Of a stretch of 24,422 nt of DNA, positions 6,471-13,250 are shown piece after piece. Position numbers and translations under genes: made by a program. Positions within the stretch are counted from its first letter, which is position 1, and each line of letters begins with the position of its first letter. The notes below the pieces were generated by a model. That model was not told the DNA's origin, did no database searches, and was given only the letters and a program-made list of their open reading frames with translations. The stretch spans positions 1 to 24,422 of the forward strand of contig LKMV01000005.1 of assembly GCA_001563995.1 (NCBI GenBank). Direction: 5' to 3'. This stretch comes from Nanohaloarchaea archaeon PL-Br10_U2g16 (GTDB lineage Archaea; Nanohalarchaeota; Nanosalinia; Nanosalinales; Nanosalinaceae).

Positions 6471-7487
6471 TCATTTAACCATATACTTTCTCCAGCGGCC
6501 TTCTCCCTCTGATTCTATCAGGTTGTAATGTTTCATCTTCTCCAGATACTTCCTCAAGGTTCTCTTCACCTTTGAGTCTTCAACTTCTTCCTCGTACTTT
6601 TCATAAAGCTCTCCTGGAGCAATGCTTCCTTCTTCATCGATAATATCATAAAGAACTTTCTGGTGGCTGTTCAGTTTATCTATAGACTTAGATTTATTCT
6701 CCTTCTCTGCTTCAGGAAGAGCGTCCTCCACAATCTCCTGAGTTATCTTTTCCATGTCATCTTTTTCGGCTTCTTCTGCAGCTATCCTCAAAGCGTTTAT
6801 AGCTACACGTGCATCGCCGTTAGCTCTGTTTCCGATTCTGTGCAACATGTTTTTGTCTATCACATCGTCTCTAAGCCCCCACTCTCTCCGGTCCTCAAGT
6901 ATCCCTACCAGCTGTTCCTGTGAGTACTCGGGAAAATGAACCTCCTTGGTGCCTTCCAAGGAAGAACGTATCCTTTCATCGACCCTGTAGAGCGCAGTCT
7001 CTTTGTTAGCTATCATTATCAGCCCTATGTTTTCCTCCCTGGCGAAGTCGTACAGTATCCGCTCCTCCTCTATCTGATCTACCTCGTCAAGTATGATTAC
7101 TGTCGGCCTCTTGGATACTTTATCTCTAAACCGGTCCACCAGCTCATCTGTAGGTGTTCCTGTCCTATGGATCAGCTGGGAGCCTAGATCTTGCAGCAGG
7201 TTGTAGTATACCTTGAAACGTGAAGGGTATCTCCAACAGTTTACCGAGCCATGTTTTACTTCTGAAGAATGTTTCTGAAGCTCGTTGACTACGTACTCCG
7301 CCATAGTTGATTTTCCGGTGCCGGGAGGTCCGTAAAGAAGCATGTTACGCGGTGATCTGCCTTCAAGCACGGGTTCTAGGTTTCTTTTAATTTCTTGAAG
7401 CTGTGAATCTCTATGAACCATCTTTTTAGGCAGAAAATCTGCGGTAAGTACCCTTGCATCTTCGATAACGGAGGTCGGCTGTCTCAC
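6471..7487 (-). CDS. cdc6: Orc1/Cdc6 replication initiator
   Basis: A 338-aa AAA+ ATPase of the archaeal Orc1/Cdc6 family, which recognises origins and helps load MCM. Walker A is GPPGTGKST at 53-61 and Walker B is VIILDEVD at 130-137. A sensor-1-like region (LIMIANKE) and an AAA+ lid (about 205-240, with GDARVAINALR) follow. A winged-helix DNA-binding domain lies at about 265-338. At 338 aa it is somewhat shorter than most homologues (about 370-420), mainly at the N terminus and lid. The start is GTG at 7487, placed about 26 nt from a TATA box (GTTTAAAC, 7509-7516). An origin could be nearby, but I cannot identify origin-recognition boxes with confidence. Confidence 0.93.
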   Translation of the reverse strand: MRQPTSVIEDARVLTADFLPKKMVHRDSQLQEIKRNLEPVLEGRSPRNMLLYGPPGTGKSTMAEYVVNELQKHSSEVKHGSVNCWRYPSRFKVYYNLLQDLGSQLIHRTGTPTDELVDRFRDKVSKRPTVIILDEVDQIEEERILYDFAREENIGLIMIANKETALYRVDERIRSSLEGTKEVHFPEYSQEQLVGILEDRREWGLRDDVIDKNMLHRIGNRANGDARVAINALRIAAEEAEKDDMEKITQEIVEDALPEAEKENKSKSIDKLNSHQKVLYDIIDEEGSIAPGELYEKYEEEVEDSKVKRTLRKYLEKMKHYNLIESEGEGRWRKYMVK

Positions 7488-7508
7488 GGAAAGACAATGG
7501 TTCCGGTA

Positions 7509-7516
7509 GTTTAAAC
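7509..7516 (-). promoter_or_regulatory. TATA box for cdc6, palindromic GTTTAAAC
   Basis: The 8-bp palindrome is centred about 26 nt upstream of the GTG at 7487. It is preceded on the plus strand by CCGGTA (7503-7508), the half-site also present after the cdc6 stop. Confidence 0.5.
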
Positions 7517-7569
7517 CTATTGGGGTGTTCGGGAAGGTTTAATAACGGGAAGCACTAATCTAGATAATT

Positions 7570-7875
7570 ATGGTAGAACCAGTACAGATAGCTCAGGCAG
7601 TAGTAGGAGCTGGAGGATTAGTCGCAGCAGCAATAGGAATCTGGTATCTTGATGAGAACGAAGATGACTTTGAGAGAAAACTAAGTATCAAGATAGCAGC
7701 TGCAACAGTAGTATTCTCGGCGATGATGTTCACGCCGCTTATCGAGACTCAGGGAGAGTTCCTGGAGTTCGGAGTGGTTGCATTCCCATCGCTAAAAGTT
7801 GTTGCTGATGCTGTGACTCTAGGTTTCCTAGCCTCAGCTCTTAAAGACCTGATTGAAAAAGAAATGGAAGAATAG
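7570..7875 (+). CDS. Small membrane protein of unknown function
   Basis: A 101-aa protein with three predicted membrane segments (about 7-26, 39-56 and 66-92), an acidic loop after the first (DENEDDFERK), and a charged C terminus. A TATA-like tttaataa (7538-7545) lies about 27 nt before the ATG, so the mRNA is probably leaderless. It is divergent from cdc6 and convergent with the DRG GTPase gene. I do not recognise the family. Glycine/alanine-rich helix packing in the first segment (VVGAGGLVAAAIG) suggests tight helix contacts. No enzymatic residues stand out. Confidence 0.8.
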   Translation: MVEPVQIAQAVVGAGGLVAAAIGIWYLDENEDDFERKLSIKIAAATVVFSAMMFTPLIETQGEFLEFGVVAFPSLKVVADAVTLGFLASALKDLIEKEMEE

Positions 7876-7894
7876 TAACTCCAAAAATAGTTTT

Positions 7895-7915
7895 CCCTAC
7901 TTTTTTCTTTATTTT
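7895..7915 (+). terminator. T-rich terminator after the small membrane protein gene
   Basis: A run rich in T (cttttttctttatttta) lies 20-40 nt after the stop codon, in the short gap before the convergent DRG gene. Confidence 0.45.
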
Positions 7916-7916
7916 A

Positions 7917-9005
7917 CTATTCTAAATGTCTTAAATTTAATTCTAATACGTCTTCATCGTCTAGCTGATGGTCTACGCCCACCTTCTGGTTTGGAAACTT
8001 TGAGGAGGGTCCTGTAACTTTTGCCTTTTTGAAACGTTCCTTCATTCCTCCGGGCAACTCCTCCAATGCGTCTTCCACAGTGGAGCCTTCCTCCATTATT
8101 AGAGGGTCGTCTTTGTCGGCTTCTTCACCCTTCTCCTTCATGTAGATTCTAATAATTCCGAGCCTGTCCCAGATCAAGTCCTTGAGCTCTTCCAGGTTTT
8201 TTTCAGCATCTGCAGAGAACAGTATGTCATACTCTTCCTCCATTTCATCCCTTCTATCTCCTTCTAAAAGATCAGCCTTGTTTACAGATGTTATACCGGG
8301 AATGTACTTTCTGTTAGTCTTTAGTCCGTCGATGAAACGGTCAAGATCGACTTTTTCTCTTATCGTCACGTTTGCATTTGTGAAGCCGTTCTGATACATC
8401 AGCTCTTCTATAGTATCGTGGTCTATATCCAGTTCAACCGTTGAAGAAACCTTTACGCCACCTTTTCCTTTCTTTTCGACCTTGACGTCCGGCGGGGTAC
8501 TGTTCATCCTGATTCCTACCTCGTATACTTCCTTCTTTATCTCCTCTTCCCTCATCTCCTCAGGGTCGAGCATTATCAGTATTAGATCTGCATTTCTTAC
8601 AACGGATAAGACCTGTTTTCCGCCACCTCTACCGTCTGCAGCTCCTCCTATAAGCCCTGGAACATCCAGTATCTGTATATTAGCGCCTTTATGTTTCAAC
8701 ATCCCTGGCTCTACGTCCAAGGTTGTAAACTCGTAATGTCCTGTCTCAGAGTCGGCATTAGTCAGTTTGTTTAGAAGTGTTGACTTTCCGACCGAGGGGA
8801 AACCTACCAATGCTACTGTTTTATCTCCTTTCTTCTCTACAGCGTATCCTGAAGTGTCTCCGGTCCCTTTCTGTTTCTGCTGTTTCTCTTCCTTTAGATC
8901 GGCGATGTTGGATTTCAGCCTAGCTCTCTCCTTCTCCGTTGCCTTATTCACCGGTGTCTTCTCCAGCTTATCTTCCAGTTCCTGTATACGGTCATCGATT
9001 CCCAT
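7917..9005 (-). CDS. drg: DRG-family GTPase
   Basis: A 362-aa GTPase of the Obg/DRG group, a translation-associated GTPase found in archaea and eukaryotes. An N-terminal charged helix (about 1-50) precedes G1 GFPSVGKST at 68-76. A G2-like region with FTT follows, then G3 DVPGL. G4 is NKADL, preceded by the DRG-typical insert between G3 and G4. The C-terminal TGS domain (about 285-362) is the usual ribosome or RNA contact. Length and domain order match archaeal DRG. The start ATG at 9005 has a TATA-like element (ttaaaa, near 9031-9038) about 27 nt upstream, so it is probably leaderless. Confidence 0.95.
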   Translation of the reverse strand: MGIDDRIQELEDKLEKTPVNKATEKERARLKSNIADLKEEKQQKQKGTGDTSGYAVEKKGDKTVALVGFPSVGKSTLLNKLTNADSETGHYEFTTLDVEPGMLKHKGANIQILDVPGLIGGAADGRGGGKQVLSVVRNADLILIMLDPEEMREEEIKKEVYEVGIRMNSTPPDVKVEKKGKGGVKVSSTVELDIDHDTIEELMYQNGFTNANVTIREKVDLDRFIDGLKTNRKYIPGITSVNKADLLEGDRRDEMEEEYDILFSADAEKNLEELKDLIWDRLGIIRIYMKEKGEEADKDDPLIMEEGSTVEDALEELPGGMKERFKKAKVTGPSSKFPNQKVGVDHQLDDEDVLELNLRHLE

Positions 9006-9062
9006 TGTTCAACCTTTTGTGGTGGAACTTCTTAAAATCTGTTTTATCAGCCCTCTCATTAT

Positions 9063-9071
9063 GTATATAAA
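9063..9071 (+). promoter_or_regulatory. TATA box for the pilin-like gene
   Basis: gtatataaa is centred about 29 nt upstream of the ATG at 9096, in the divergent DRG/pilin intergenic region. Confidence 0.55.
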
Positions 9072-9095
9072 CTGCCGTTTGTAAAAAATAATTAT

Positions 9096-9869
9096 ATGAA
9101 GAGTAACTCCAAAGGAATATCTCCGATAATCGCCGCGGTCCTGTTAATTGCTTTTACAATGAGTGTTGCTGTCCTTGCAGGGCCATTTATGACGGATGTA
9201 GTGCAGACCAGCCAAAGCGATGTAGATGAAGAGGCTGATAGGACGGTTACTGCTGCACAGTCCAACCTTGAGATAGTAGATGCAAACTGGGAAGGAGAAG
9301 AGGAAAGGCTTGGTGTAATAGTAAGGAATAGCGGACAGGAAACCCTCGAGCGTTTTGTTATAACTATTGCCGGAGATGACGTAGAACAAGAACAGATTGA
9401 ACGGTTTATGGAGCCTGGCGACGTTGAACAGTTTATAATAGATCAGGTGACAGAACAGCCTGAGGAGGTCACGGTTGAGTCGTCCGAGCTTCCGGTCAGA
9501 ACATCTCACCAGGTGGATGCCGGAGAGGTAGAGGAGAGCTTTGAATTATTGACCTCAGGAGGATCTCTCCAGTCCTTGGGAACTGATAACGATGATACAA
9601 CACTGTATGTGGACAATCCTTGTGTTGGACCTCTCTGTGAAGAAGACATAGGGAGCGATGGTGATCCTGTCACGGTAGATGGAGCGGAGATGACAGGAAC
9701 CCTTACAGTAGATGGATCTGTGACCGGAGACTTTACCATATCTACTATTGCAGATGAAGCAAATCTAGAGCTTGACAACGATGGAGACGAGCTCACATCT
9801 GAAAACGTCCTACTTGGAGACCTAAAACTTCCAAGACTAATAGCCGATGAACTAAATACGTTTGAATAA
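9096..9869 (+). CDS. Type IV pilin-like protein (archaeal Pilin_N type)
   Basis: A 257-aa protein with a class III signal peptide: MKSNSKG followed by ISPIIAAVLLIAFTMSVAVL. The prepilin peptidase would cut after Gly7. The hydrophobic helix (about 8-28) would be the filament core, matching the archaeal type IV pilin N-terminal domain. The mature head is acidic and beta-rich; a first domain (about 55-150) resembles archaellin/pilin heads. The C-terminal part (about 160-257) is a linker plus a repetitive Thr/Val/Asp region with one Cys pair (CVGPLC). It stands alone, with no assembly ATPase nearby. It could serve adhesion to a host cell, as inference. It is larger than most pilins. Confidence 0.85.
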   Translation: MKSNSKGISPIIAAVLLIAFTMSVAVLAGPFMTDVVQTSQSDVDEEADRTVTAAQSNLEIVDANWEGEEERLGVIVRNSGQETLERFVITIAGDDVEQEQIERFMEPGDVEQFIIDQVTEQPEEVTVESSELPVRTSHQVDAGEVEESFELLTSGGSLQSLGTDNDDTTLYVDNPCVGPLCEEDIGSDGDPVTVDGAEMTGTLTVDGSVTGDFTISTIADEANLELDNDGDELTSENVLLGDLKLPRLIADELNTFE

Positions 9870-9895
9870 AATTCCCTAATATTTCCGTTGTAAAA

Positions 9896-9902
9896 TTTTT
9901 TA
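9896..9902 (+). terminator. T-run after the pilin-like gene
   Basis: A short T-run (attttttaa) follows the stop codon by about 26 nt, in the gap before the convergent ssDNA-binding gene. Confidence 0.35.
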
Positions 9903-9946
9903 ATATAGAATTGATAAAAAGAAGAAAACTTATAGTTGAAGAGTGA

Positions 9947-10246
9947 TTACTCTTCTATTTGTTCGATGTTTCCATCACGTCCGATGTTCAGCTGTACGTC
10001 GTCAGCCCATTCGCGGACGTAAGCTCCTTCAATCCTTACTCTTACTCCTTCTTCTATTGCGTCAATTTCTTCTTCCCACAATGTAAGGTCGATTGTTCCT
10101 GTCTCGTCCTCGAACTTCACTGTTGTGATTCTTTTCTGGCCGTACTGAGTTGTGACGGCACGAGGTGTTGGTAGCTCAGCGATTTTTCCTTCAATTTCAA
10201 TTTCGTCGTCTTCGGGTGAAAGTTCCTCAACTTGTTTTTCAGTCAT
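9947..10246 (-). CDS. Single OB-fold ssDNA-binding protein (RPA/SOSS-B-like)
   Basis: A 99-aa acidic protein made of one OB fold. It has the typical strand pattern VKFEDETGTIDLTLWEEE (about 43-60), then a VRIEGAYVREWADDVQLNIG segment (about 69-88) as found in archaeal RPA and SOSS-B/hSSB proteins. Aromatic residues in the strands (Phe45, Trp57, Trp80) could stack on DNA bases. It would bind single-stranded DNA in replication or repair. A TATA element (minus-strand tttaaa, 10282-10287) predicts a leader of about 13 nt. It is divergent from the VLRF1-like gene. Confidence 0.85.
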   Translation of the reverse strand: MTEKQVEELSPEDDEIEIEGKIAELPTPRAVTTQYGQKRITTVKFEDETGTIDLTLWEEEIDAIEEGVRVRIEGAYVREWADDVQLNIGRDGNIEQIEE

Positions 10247-10307
10247 ATCTTGATCCCACAGGGAACAATCAGCTGGATACCTTTAAATTCATTATGGGTT
10301 TCATAAG

Positions 10308-10315
10308 GTTTAAAC
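10308..10315 (+). promoter_or_regulatory. TATA box for the VLRF1-like gene
   Basis: ggtttaaac is centred about 27 nt upstream of the ATG at 10339. This supports that start over the longer in-frame options reaching back to 10165. Confidence 0.55.
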
Positions 10316-10338
10316 CGTCTATCATACCATTTCAGAGT

Positions 10339-11226
10339 ATGAAGCTACCTTGGAATAAAGTTAAAGAAGAGAAGAAAAGGCTGGAGCAGGAGCTGGACGA
10401 ACTAGAACAACAGAAGATCAAGCTTGAGGAAAGGTTTGAAGCGGAGCAGAAGAGGAGGAAAAAACTTTCAAGGGAAAAACAGGAAGCCCAAGAGGAGAGA
10501 AACAAGCTTAGGAACAAGGTAAGCTCTCTGAAAGCTCAGATGGGGGGAGAGAAAAGTACTGATGATGGCGGTGGTAACTCCAGAGAAATGAGCTTTGAAG
10601 ATGCTAAAAAACTTCTCAGAAAGCTCTCAACGGTTAGTTCTGAAAAAGATGATATGGCAACGGTTTATGCGCCTCAGAAACTATCGGATATACGTGATAC
10701 TAAAGGCCTAAAGAACTCAATACCTAAGAGACAGTACAAAGAAATCGAGGATGAAAAAGGTTTTGTAGCCTTTCTGGATCAGCAGCTTGGAGGGTTTGTG
10801 CTGGGTATAACGCCGTTCTTTCAGGATGACTTTACAGTGTCGGACAGCTTTCAAGTAAAAGATATACAGGAGTTCACAACTCGGGAAAAGTACTGGGTTC
10901 TCGCTTCTTCAGGCTATACGGAGATTTACAGAGAGGAAAACGGGGATTTCGAACAGTTAGAAGTTGTAAAGTCTAGGGTGAACAGAGAACATTCTAAAGG
11001 AGGGTTTTCCCAAGGAAGGTTTGAGAAGAAAAGAGAGGAGCAGGTAGAAGGTCATTTCAAAGATGTAAAAGAACATATAGAGAAGCTGAATCTTGATGAA
11101 GACTGTCTGTATGTTCTTGGAGATAAGAAATTATCTAAAAAGCTGCCCGGTACGTATCTTGGAGGTTTTGATCCTAACAGGGAGCTACCGGAGAGGTTTT
11201 ACAAGTTAAGATTGAAGAGATTCTGA
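10339..11226 (+). CDS. Vms1/VLRF1-like release factor or peptidyl-tRNA hydrolase
   Basis: A 295-aa protein. Residues about 4-68 are a charged coiled coil, then a Gly/Ser/Asp linker (about 70-85). The rest resembles the eRF1-like domain of Vms1/ANKZF1 proteins. The key loop is HSKGGFSQGRFEKKREEQ (about 218-235), where the conserved GxSQ takes the place of the GGQ of eRF1. Gln225 is the predicted catalytic residue. Vms1 cleaves peptidyl-tRNA on stalled 60S subunits; an archaeal equivalent on the 50S subunit is inference. The C terminus ends in a basic segment. I chose this start because the TATA box fits it and the upstream extension overlaps the divergent promoter. Endonuclease III follows by 37 nt. 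Confidence 0.8.
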   Translation: MKLPWNKVKEEKKRLEQELDELEQQKIKLEERFEAEQKRRKKLSREKQEAQEERNKLRNKVSSLKAQMGGEKSTDDGGGNSREMSFEDAKKLLRKLSTVSSEKDDMATVYAPQKLSDIRDTKGLKNSIPKRQYKEIEDEKGFVAFLDQQLGGFVLGITPFFQDDFTVSDSFQVKDIQEFTTREKYWVLASSGYTEIYREENGDFEQLEVVKSRVNREHSKGGFSQGRFEKKREEQVEGHFKDVKEHIEKLNLDEDCLYVLGDKKLSKKLPGTYLGGFDPNRELPERFYKLRLKRF

Positions 11227-11263
11227 AATCGTCTTTTGAATCTTGGTCTCTCTAAGCTATAAT

Positions 11264-11908
11264 ATGAAAGATGAGGAAAAAATAAGGAAGATTTACCAAA
11301 AACTTCTAGAGAAATACGGTGAACCGGAACCTCCTTCCGACATGTCGGGTATCGACTACTTGATTGAGACCATTCTCTCACAGAACACGAACGATATAAA
11401 CAGGGACAAAGCGTTTGAAAGCTTCAAGGAGAAGTATGGAGACGACTATCAGGCGGTGGAAGAGGCTGACCATGAAGAGCTGACTGAGACCATACGTATT
11501 GCCGGACTTGGTCCTACAAAGGCGGAAAGGATTCAGAAGGCGCTCAAAATTGTGCGAGAGGATCAAGGAGGTTACTCGATAGAGTTTCTCAACGGTTACT
11601 CTGTAGAGGAGGCCAAAAAATGGCTTACTAAGATTCCAGGCATAGGTCCTAAGACTGCAGCGGTAATCCTATGTTTCCATTTCCAGAAACCGGTGTTTCC
11701 TGTAGACACCCACGTCCACAGGCTTTCTAACAGATGGGGGCTGGTCCCTGAAGGCTCATCCCGCACCAAAGTCCATGATCTGATGGAAGAAAAAGTTCCG
11801 GACGGTATCAAGTATTCTTTCCATATCTTAATGATAGATCACGGTCGAGCGGAATGCACTGCGAGAAAGGAAGACTGTAAATGCTATATATGTGAGAAAT
11901 TTGATTGA
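11264..11908 (+). CDS. nth: Endonuclease III (DNA glycosylase/AP lyase)
   Basis: A 214-aa protein of the Nth family, which removes oxidised pyrimidines and cuts abasic sites in base excision repair. The helix-hairpin-helix IPGIGPKTAA carries the catalytic Lys130, and Asp148 (VFPVDTHVHR) follows with the E. coli spacing of 18 residues. The iron-sulfur region is unusual: Cys198, 205, 207 and 210 give C-X6-C-X1-C-X2-C instead of C-X6-C-X2-C-X5-C, and the protein ends four residues later. The ATG at 11264 is preferred over TTG at 11243 because family homology begins after it. It may be co-transcribed with the preceding VLRF1-like gene. Confidence 0.94.
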   Translation: MKDEEKIRKIYQKLLEKYGEPEPPSDMSGIDYLIETILSQNTNDINRDKAFESFKEKYGDDYQAVEEADHEELTETIRIAGLGPTKAERIQKALKIVREDQGGYSIEFLNGYSVEEAKKWLTKIPGIGPKTAAVILCFHFQKPVFPVDTHVHRLSNRWGLVPEGSSRTKVHDLMEEKVPDGIKYSFHILMIDHGRAECTARKEDCKCYICEKFD

Positions 11909-11953
11909 GGGGTTTCCTCAGTTTATATGAATAGTTAAAAGTTCCTTATCGGT

Positions 11954-12430
11954 TTATTTGTATGATTGGCTTGTCAAGTGCCCTCTAAAATTGTTGTGAG
12001 ACTGTCTGCCTCCTTCTTTAAGAATTCTTTCGGATTCTTCTAATACTTTTTGTTTTGTTTCGACGCTTCCACTCAGAACAAACTGGTACATTGCGTTATT
12101 GCTCATAACATAGTCCATACAGTTATCTTTCAGAGGTATATAGCCTTCGGTTAGGTCGTATTCTATTCCTTCATTTACTTTATCGATATTGGCTCTCATA
12201 AATCTATCTAGGCCAATAACTTTAACGTTTCTGTCTCTTTTACTGCTAAAATATTCGTCTTCTATGTCTAAAGGCAACATATCCTCTATATCGTCATGAT
12301 AGCCACATTCTCCACAACCTAAATCCAGTATTCTGAACTCGTCGCCTTCGGTATCCTCATAGGCTATCTGCATGTCGGCTAAAACATCGCTGAAACGGGT
12401 ATTAGTTCTTCGAGAGTAATCTGAACACAT
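11954..12430 (-). CDS. SAM-dependent methyltransferase-like protein, possibly C-terminally truncated
   Basis: A 158-aa protein with the class I methyltransferase motif I (ILDLGCGECGYHDD, about 34-47) and an acidic end of beta-2 (VIGLDRF, about 71-77). A later post-motif region (SNNAMYQFVL) is followed by a helix ending ILKEGG, which normally precedes strand 5. After that the sequence turns into a polar tail (RQSHNNFRGHLTSQ) without the remaining strands. It may be broken by a recent frameshift or stop, or be a naturally short version. No neighbouring frame clearly restores it. A TATA-like sequence (12443-12450) is only about 16 nt upstream, so it is probably transcribed through from the 76-aa gene 39 nt away, or starts further in. 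Confidence 0.65.
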   Translation of the reverse strand: MCSDYSRRTNTRFSDVLADMQIAYEDTEGDEFRILDLGCGECGYHDDIEDMLPLDIEDEYFSSKRDRNVKVIGLDRFMRANIDKVNEGIEYDLTEGYIPLKDNCMDYVMSNNAMYQFVLSGSVETKQKVLEESERILKEGGRQSHNNFRGHLTSQSYK

Positions 12431-12469
12431 AGTTAGCCCTCTCTTATAAGAAAAAATTGACGGAGGATT

Positions 12470-12700
12470 TTACTCCTCGTCAAGCTGGTCTTCTAGATCT
12501 CCTAGACCTTCTCCAGCCTGTGCTTGCTGTTCCTGCATCTCTTCGACAATTGCCTGAGCTTCTTCGTTAATCTCTTCTTGGTCTACAATACCTTCTTCCT
12601 GTAGAACTGATAGAAGAGCGTGAACTGTTAGCTCAAGATTTCCGAGTTTTTGCTGCATTACCTGCATAACTTGCTGTGCGTTCTGTGGTTGTTCTGTCAT
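12470..12700 (-). CDS. Small acidic, Gln-rich helical protein
   Basis: A 76-aa protein with a Gln/Met-rich N terminus, a central helical part (NLELTVHALLSVLQEEGIVD, about 21-40) and an acidic Glu/Gln-rich tail that may form a coiled coil. I do not recognise the family. It has a well-formed promoter (TATA at 12768-12776), a leader of about 45 nt with a perfect hairpin (12727-12743), and an AAGGTG Shine-Dalgarno about 10 nt before the ATG. This suggests good expression and perhaps control at the leader. It lies downstream of aIF2-beta, but in its own transcript. Confidence 0.75.
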   Translation of the reverse strand: MTEQPQNAQQVMQVMQQKLGNLELTVHALLSVLQEEGIVDQEEINEEAQAIVEEMQEQQAQAGEGLGDLEDQLDEE

Positions 12701-12726
12701 AAGTAGTTACACCTTAATAGAAGGTT

Positions 12727-12743
12727 ACAGGTATTCAACCTGT
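12727..12743 (-). promoter_or_regulatory. Leader hairpin of the 76-aa protein gene
   Basis: ACAGGT and ACCTGT form a perfect 6-bp stem with a 5-nt loop, just after the predicted transcript start (near 12746). The stem includes AGGT, resembling the Shine-Dalgarno core, but the actual Shine-Dalgarno AAGGTG lies outside it near 12710-12715. Confidence 0.45.
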
Positions 12744-12767
12744 CACCCCTACGCCTATCAACAGACT

Positions 12768-12776
12768 ATATATAAA
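12768..12776 (-). promoter_or_regulatory. TATA box for the 76-aa protein gene
   Basis: Minus-strand tttatatat predicts a transcript starting near 12746. A second TATA-like tttataaag (near 12779-12787) lies just upstream. Confidence 0.55.
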
Positions 12777-12798
12777 CCTTTATAAACAAGGAAAGTTT

Positions 12799-13197
12799 CT
12801 ATACAGGGTTCCGTGAGCCACATGCCTGGCATTTGATCATCTCGATGCCTTTCTCCTTAACTATCTTGGTGTCGGGAGACTCACATTCTCCACAGAAAAC
12901 CCATTCGTCGGCATAGTTTTCGATTCTTCCTTGGACGTTTCCTCTCCTAAACTCTCCGTTCAGAACTAGTTCTCCTCTCTCCAGATGTCCTGAGGTTCCC
13001 AGCTCGTCCTGGATAAAGTTAGAGAAATCCTTCTTATCACGTCCAAAAGTTTCAGCTATCTCTTTAAAGTTAGTAATTATTGTTTTAGAACCGTCTTTCC
13101 TGGTATCGGCTTCAGGCATCTCAAAACGTTCTCCCTGAGACGACTCTTCAGCTTCATCCAGTCCTTTTTCCAAGAGTTCATCGTAGTCCTGTGTCAT
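12799..13197 (-). CDS. Translation initiation factor aIF2, beta subunit
   Basis: A 132-aa protein, the beta subunit of the aIF2 complex that brings initiator Met-tRNA to the ribosome. The N-terminal helix (about 3-20) is the gamma-binding part. The alpha/beta domain (about 38-90, TIITNFKEIAETFGRDKKDF) is typical, and the C-terminal zinc ribbon has Cys102, 105, 123 and 126 (C-X2-C-X17-C-X2-C). The length is normal for archaea. A TATA-like element (ttaaaatt, 13219-13226) centred 26 nt upstream predicts a leaderless mRNA. It lies between the RPA-like gene and the 76-aa gene, all on the minus strand. Confidence 0.96.
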   Translation of the reverse strand: MTQDYDELLEKGLDEAEESSQGERFEMPEADTRKDGSKTIITNFKEIAETFGRDKKDFSNFIQDELGTSGHLERGELVLNGEFRRGNVQGRIENYADEWVFCGECESPDTKIVKEKGIEMIKCQACGSRNPV

Positions 13198-13250
13198 ATA
13201 ATCATTTTAGAAGCGAAGAATTTTAACAGGGAGGAATTCCTGCAGAAATT

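Noticed and set aside
7488..7569. Possible origin of replication between cdc6 and the small membrane protein gene
   Set aside because: The 82-nt gap is too short and is filled by two promoters. Similarity to origin-recognition boxes is only a few bases, so I do not call an origin.
9144..9509. A 121-codon open frame on the minus strand inside the pilin-like gene
   Set aside because: It is a shadow of the pilin-like frame; the plus strand has signal peptide, promoter and family match.
10165..10338. Upstream extension of the VLRF1-like protein
   Set aside because: It overlaps the divergent ssDNA-binding gene and both promoters; the TATA box at 10308-10315 fits the start at 10339.
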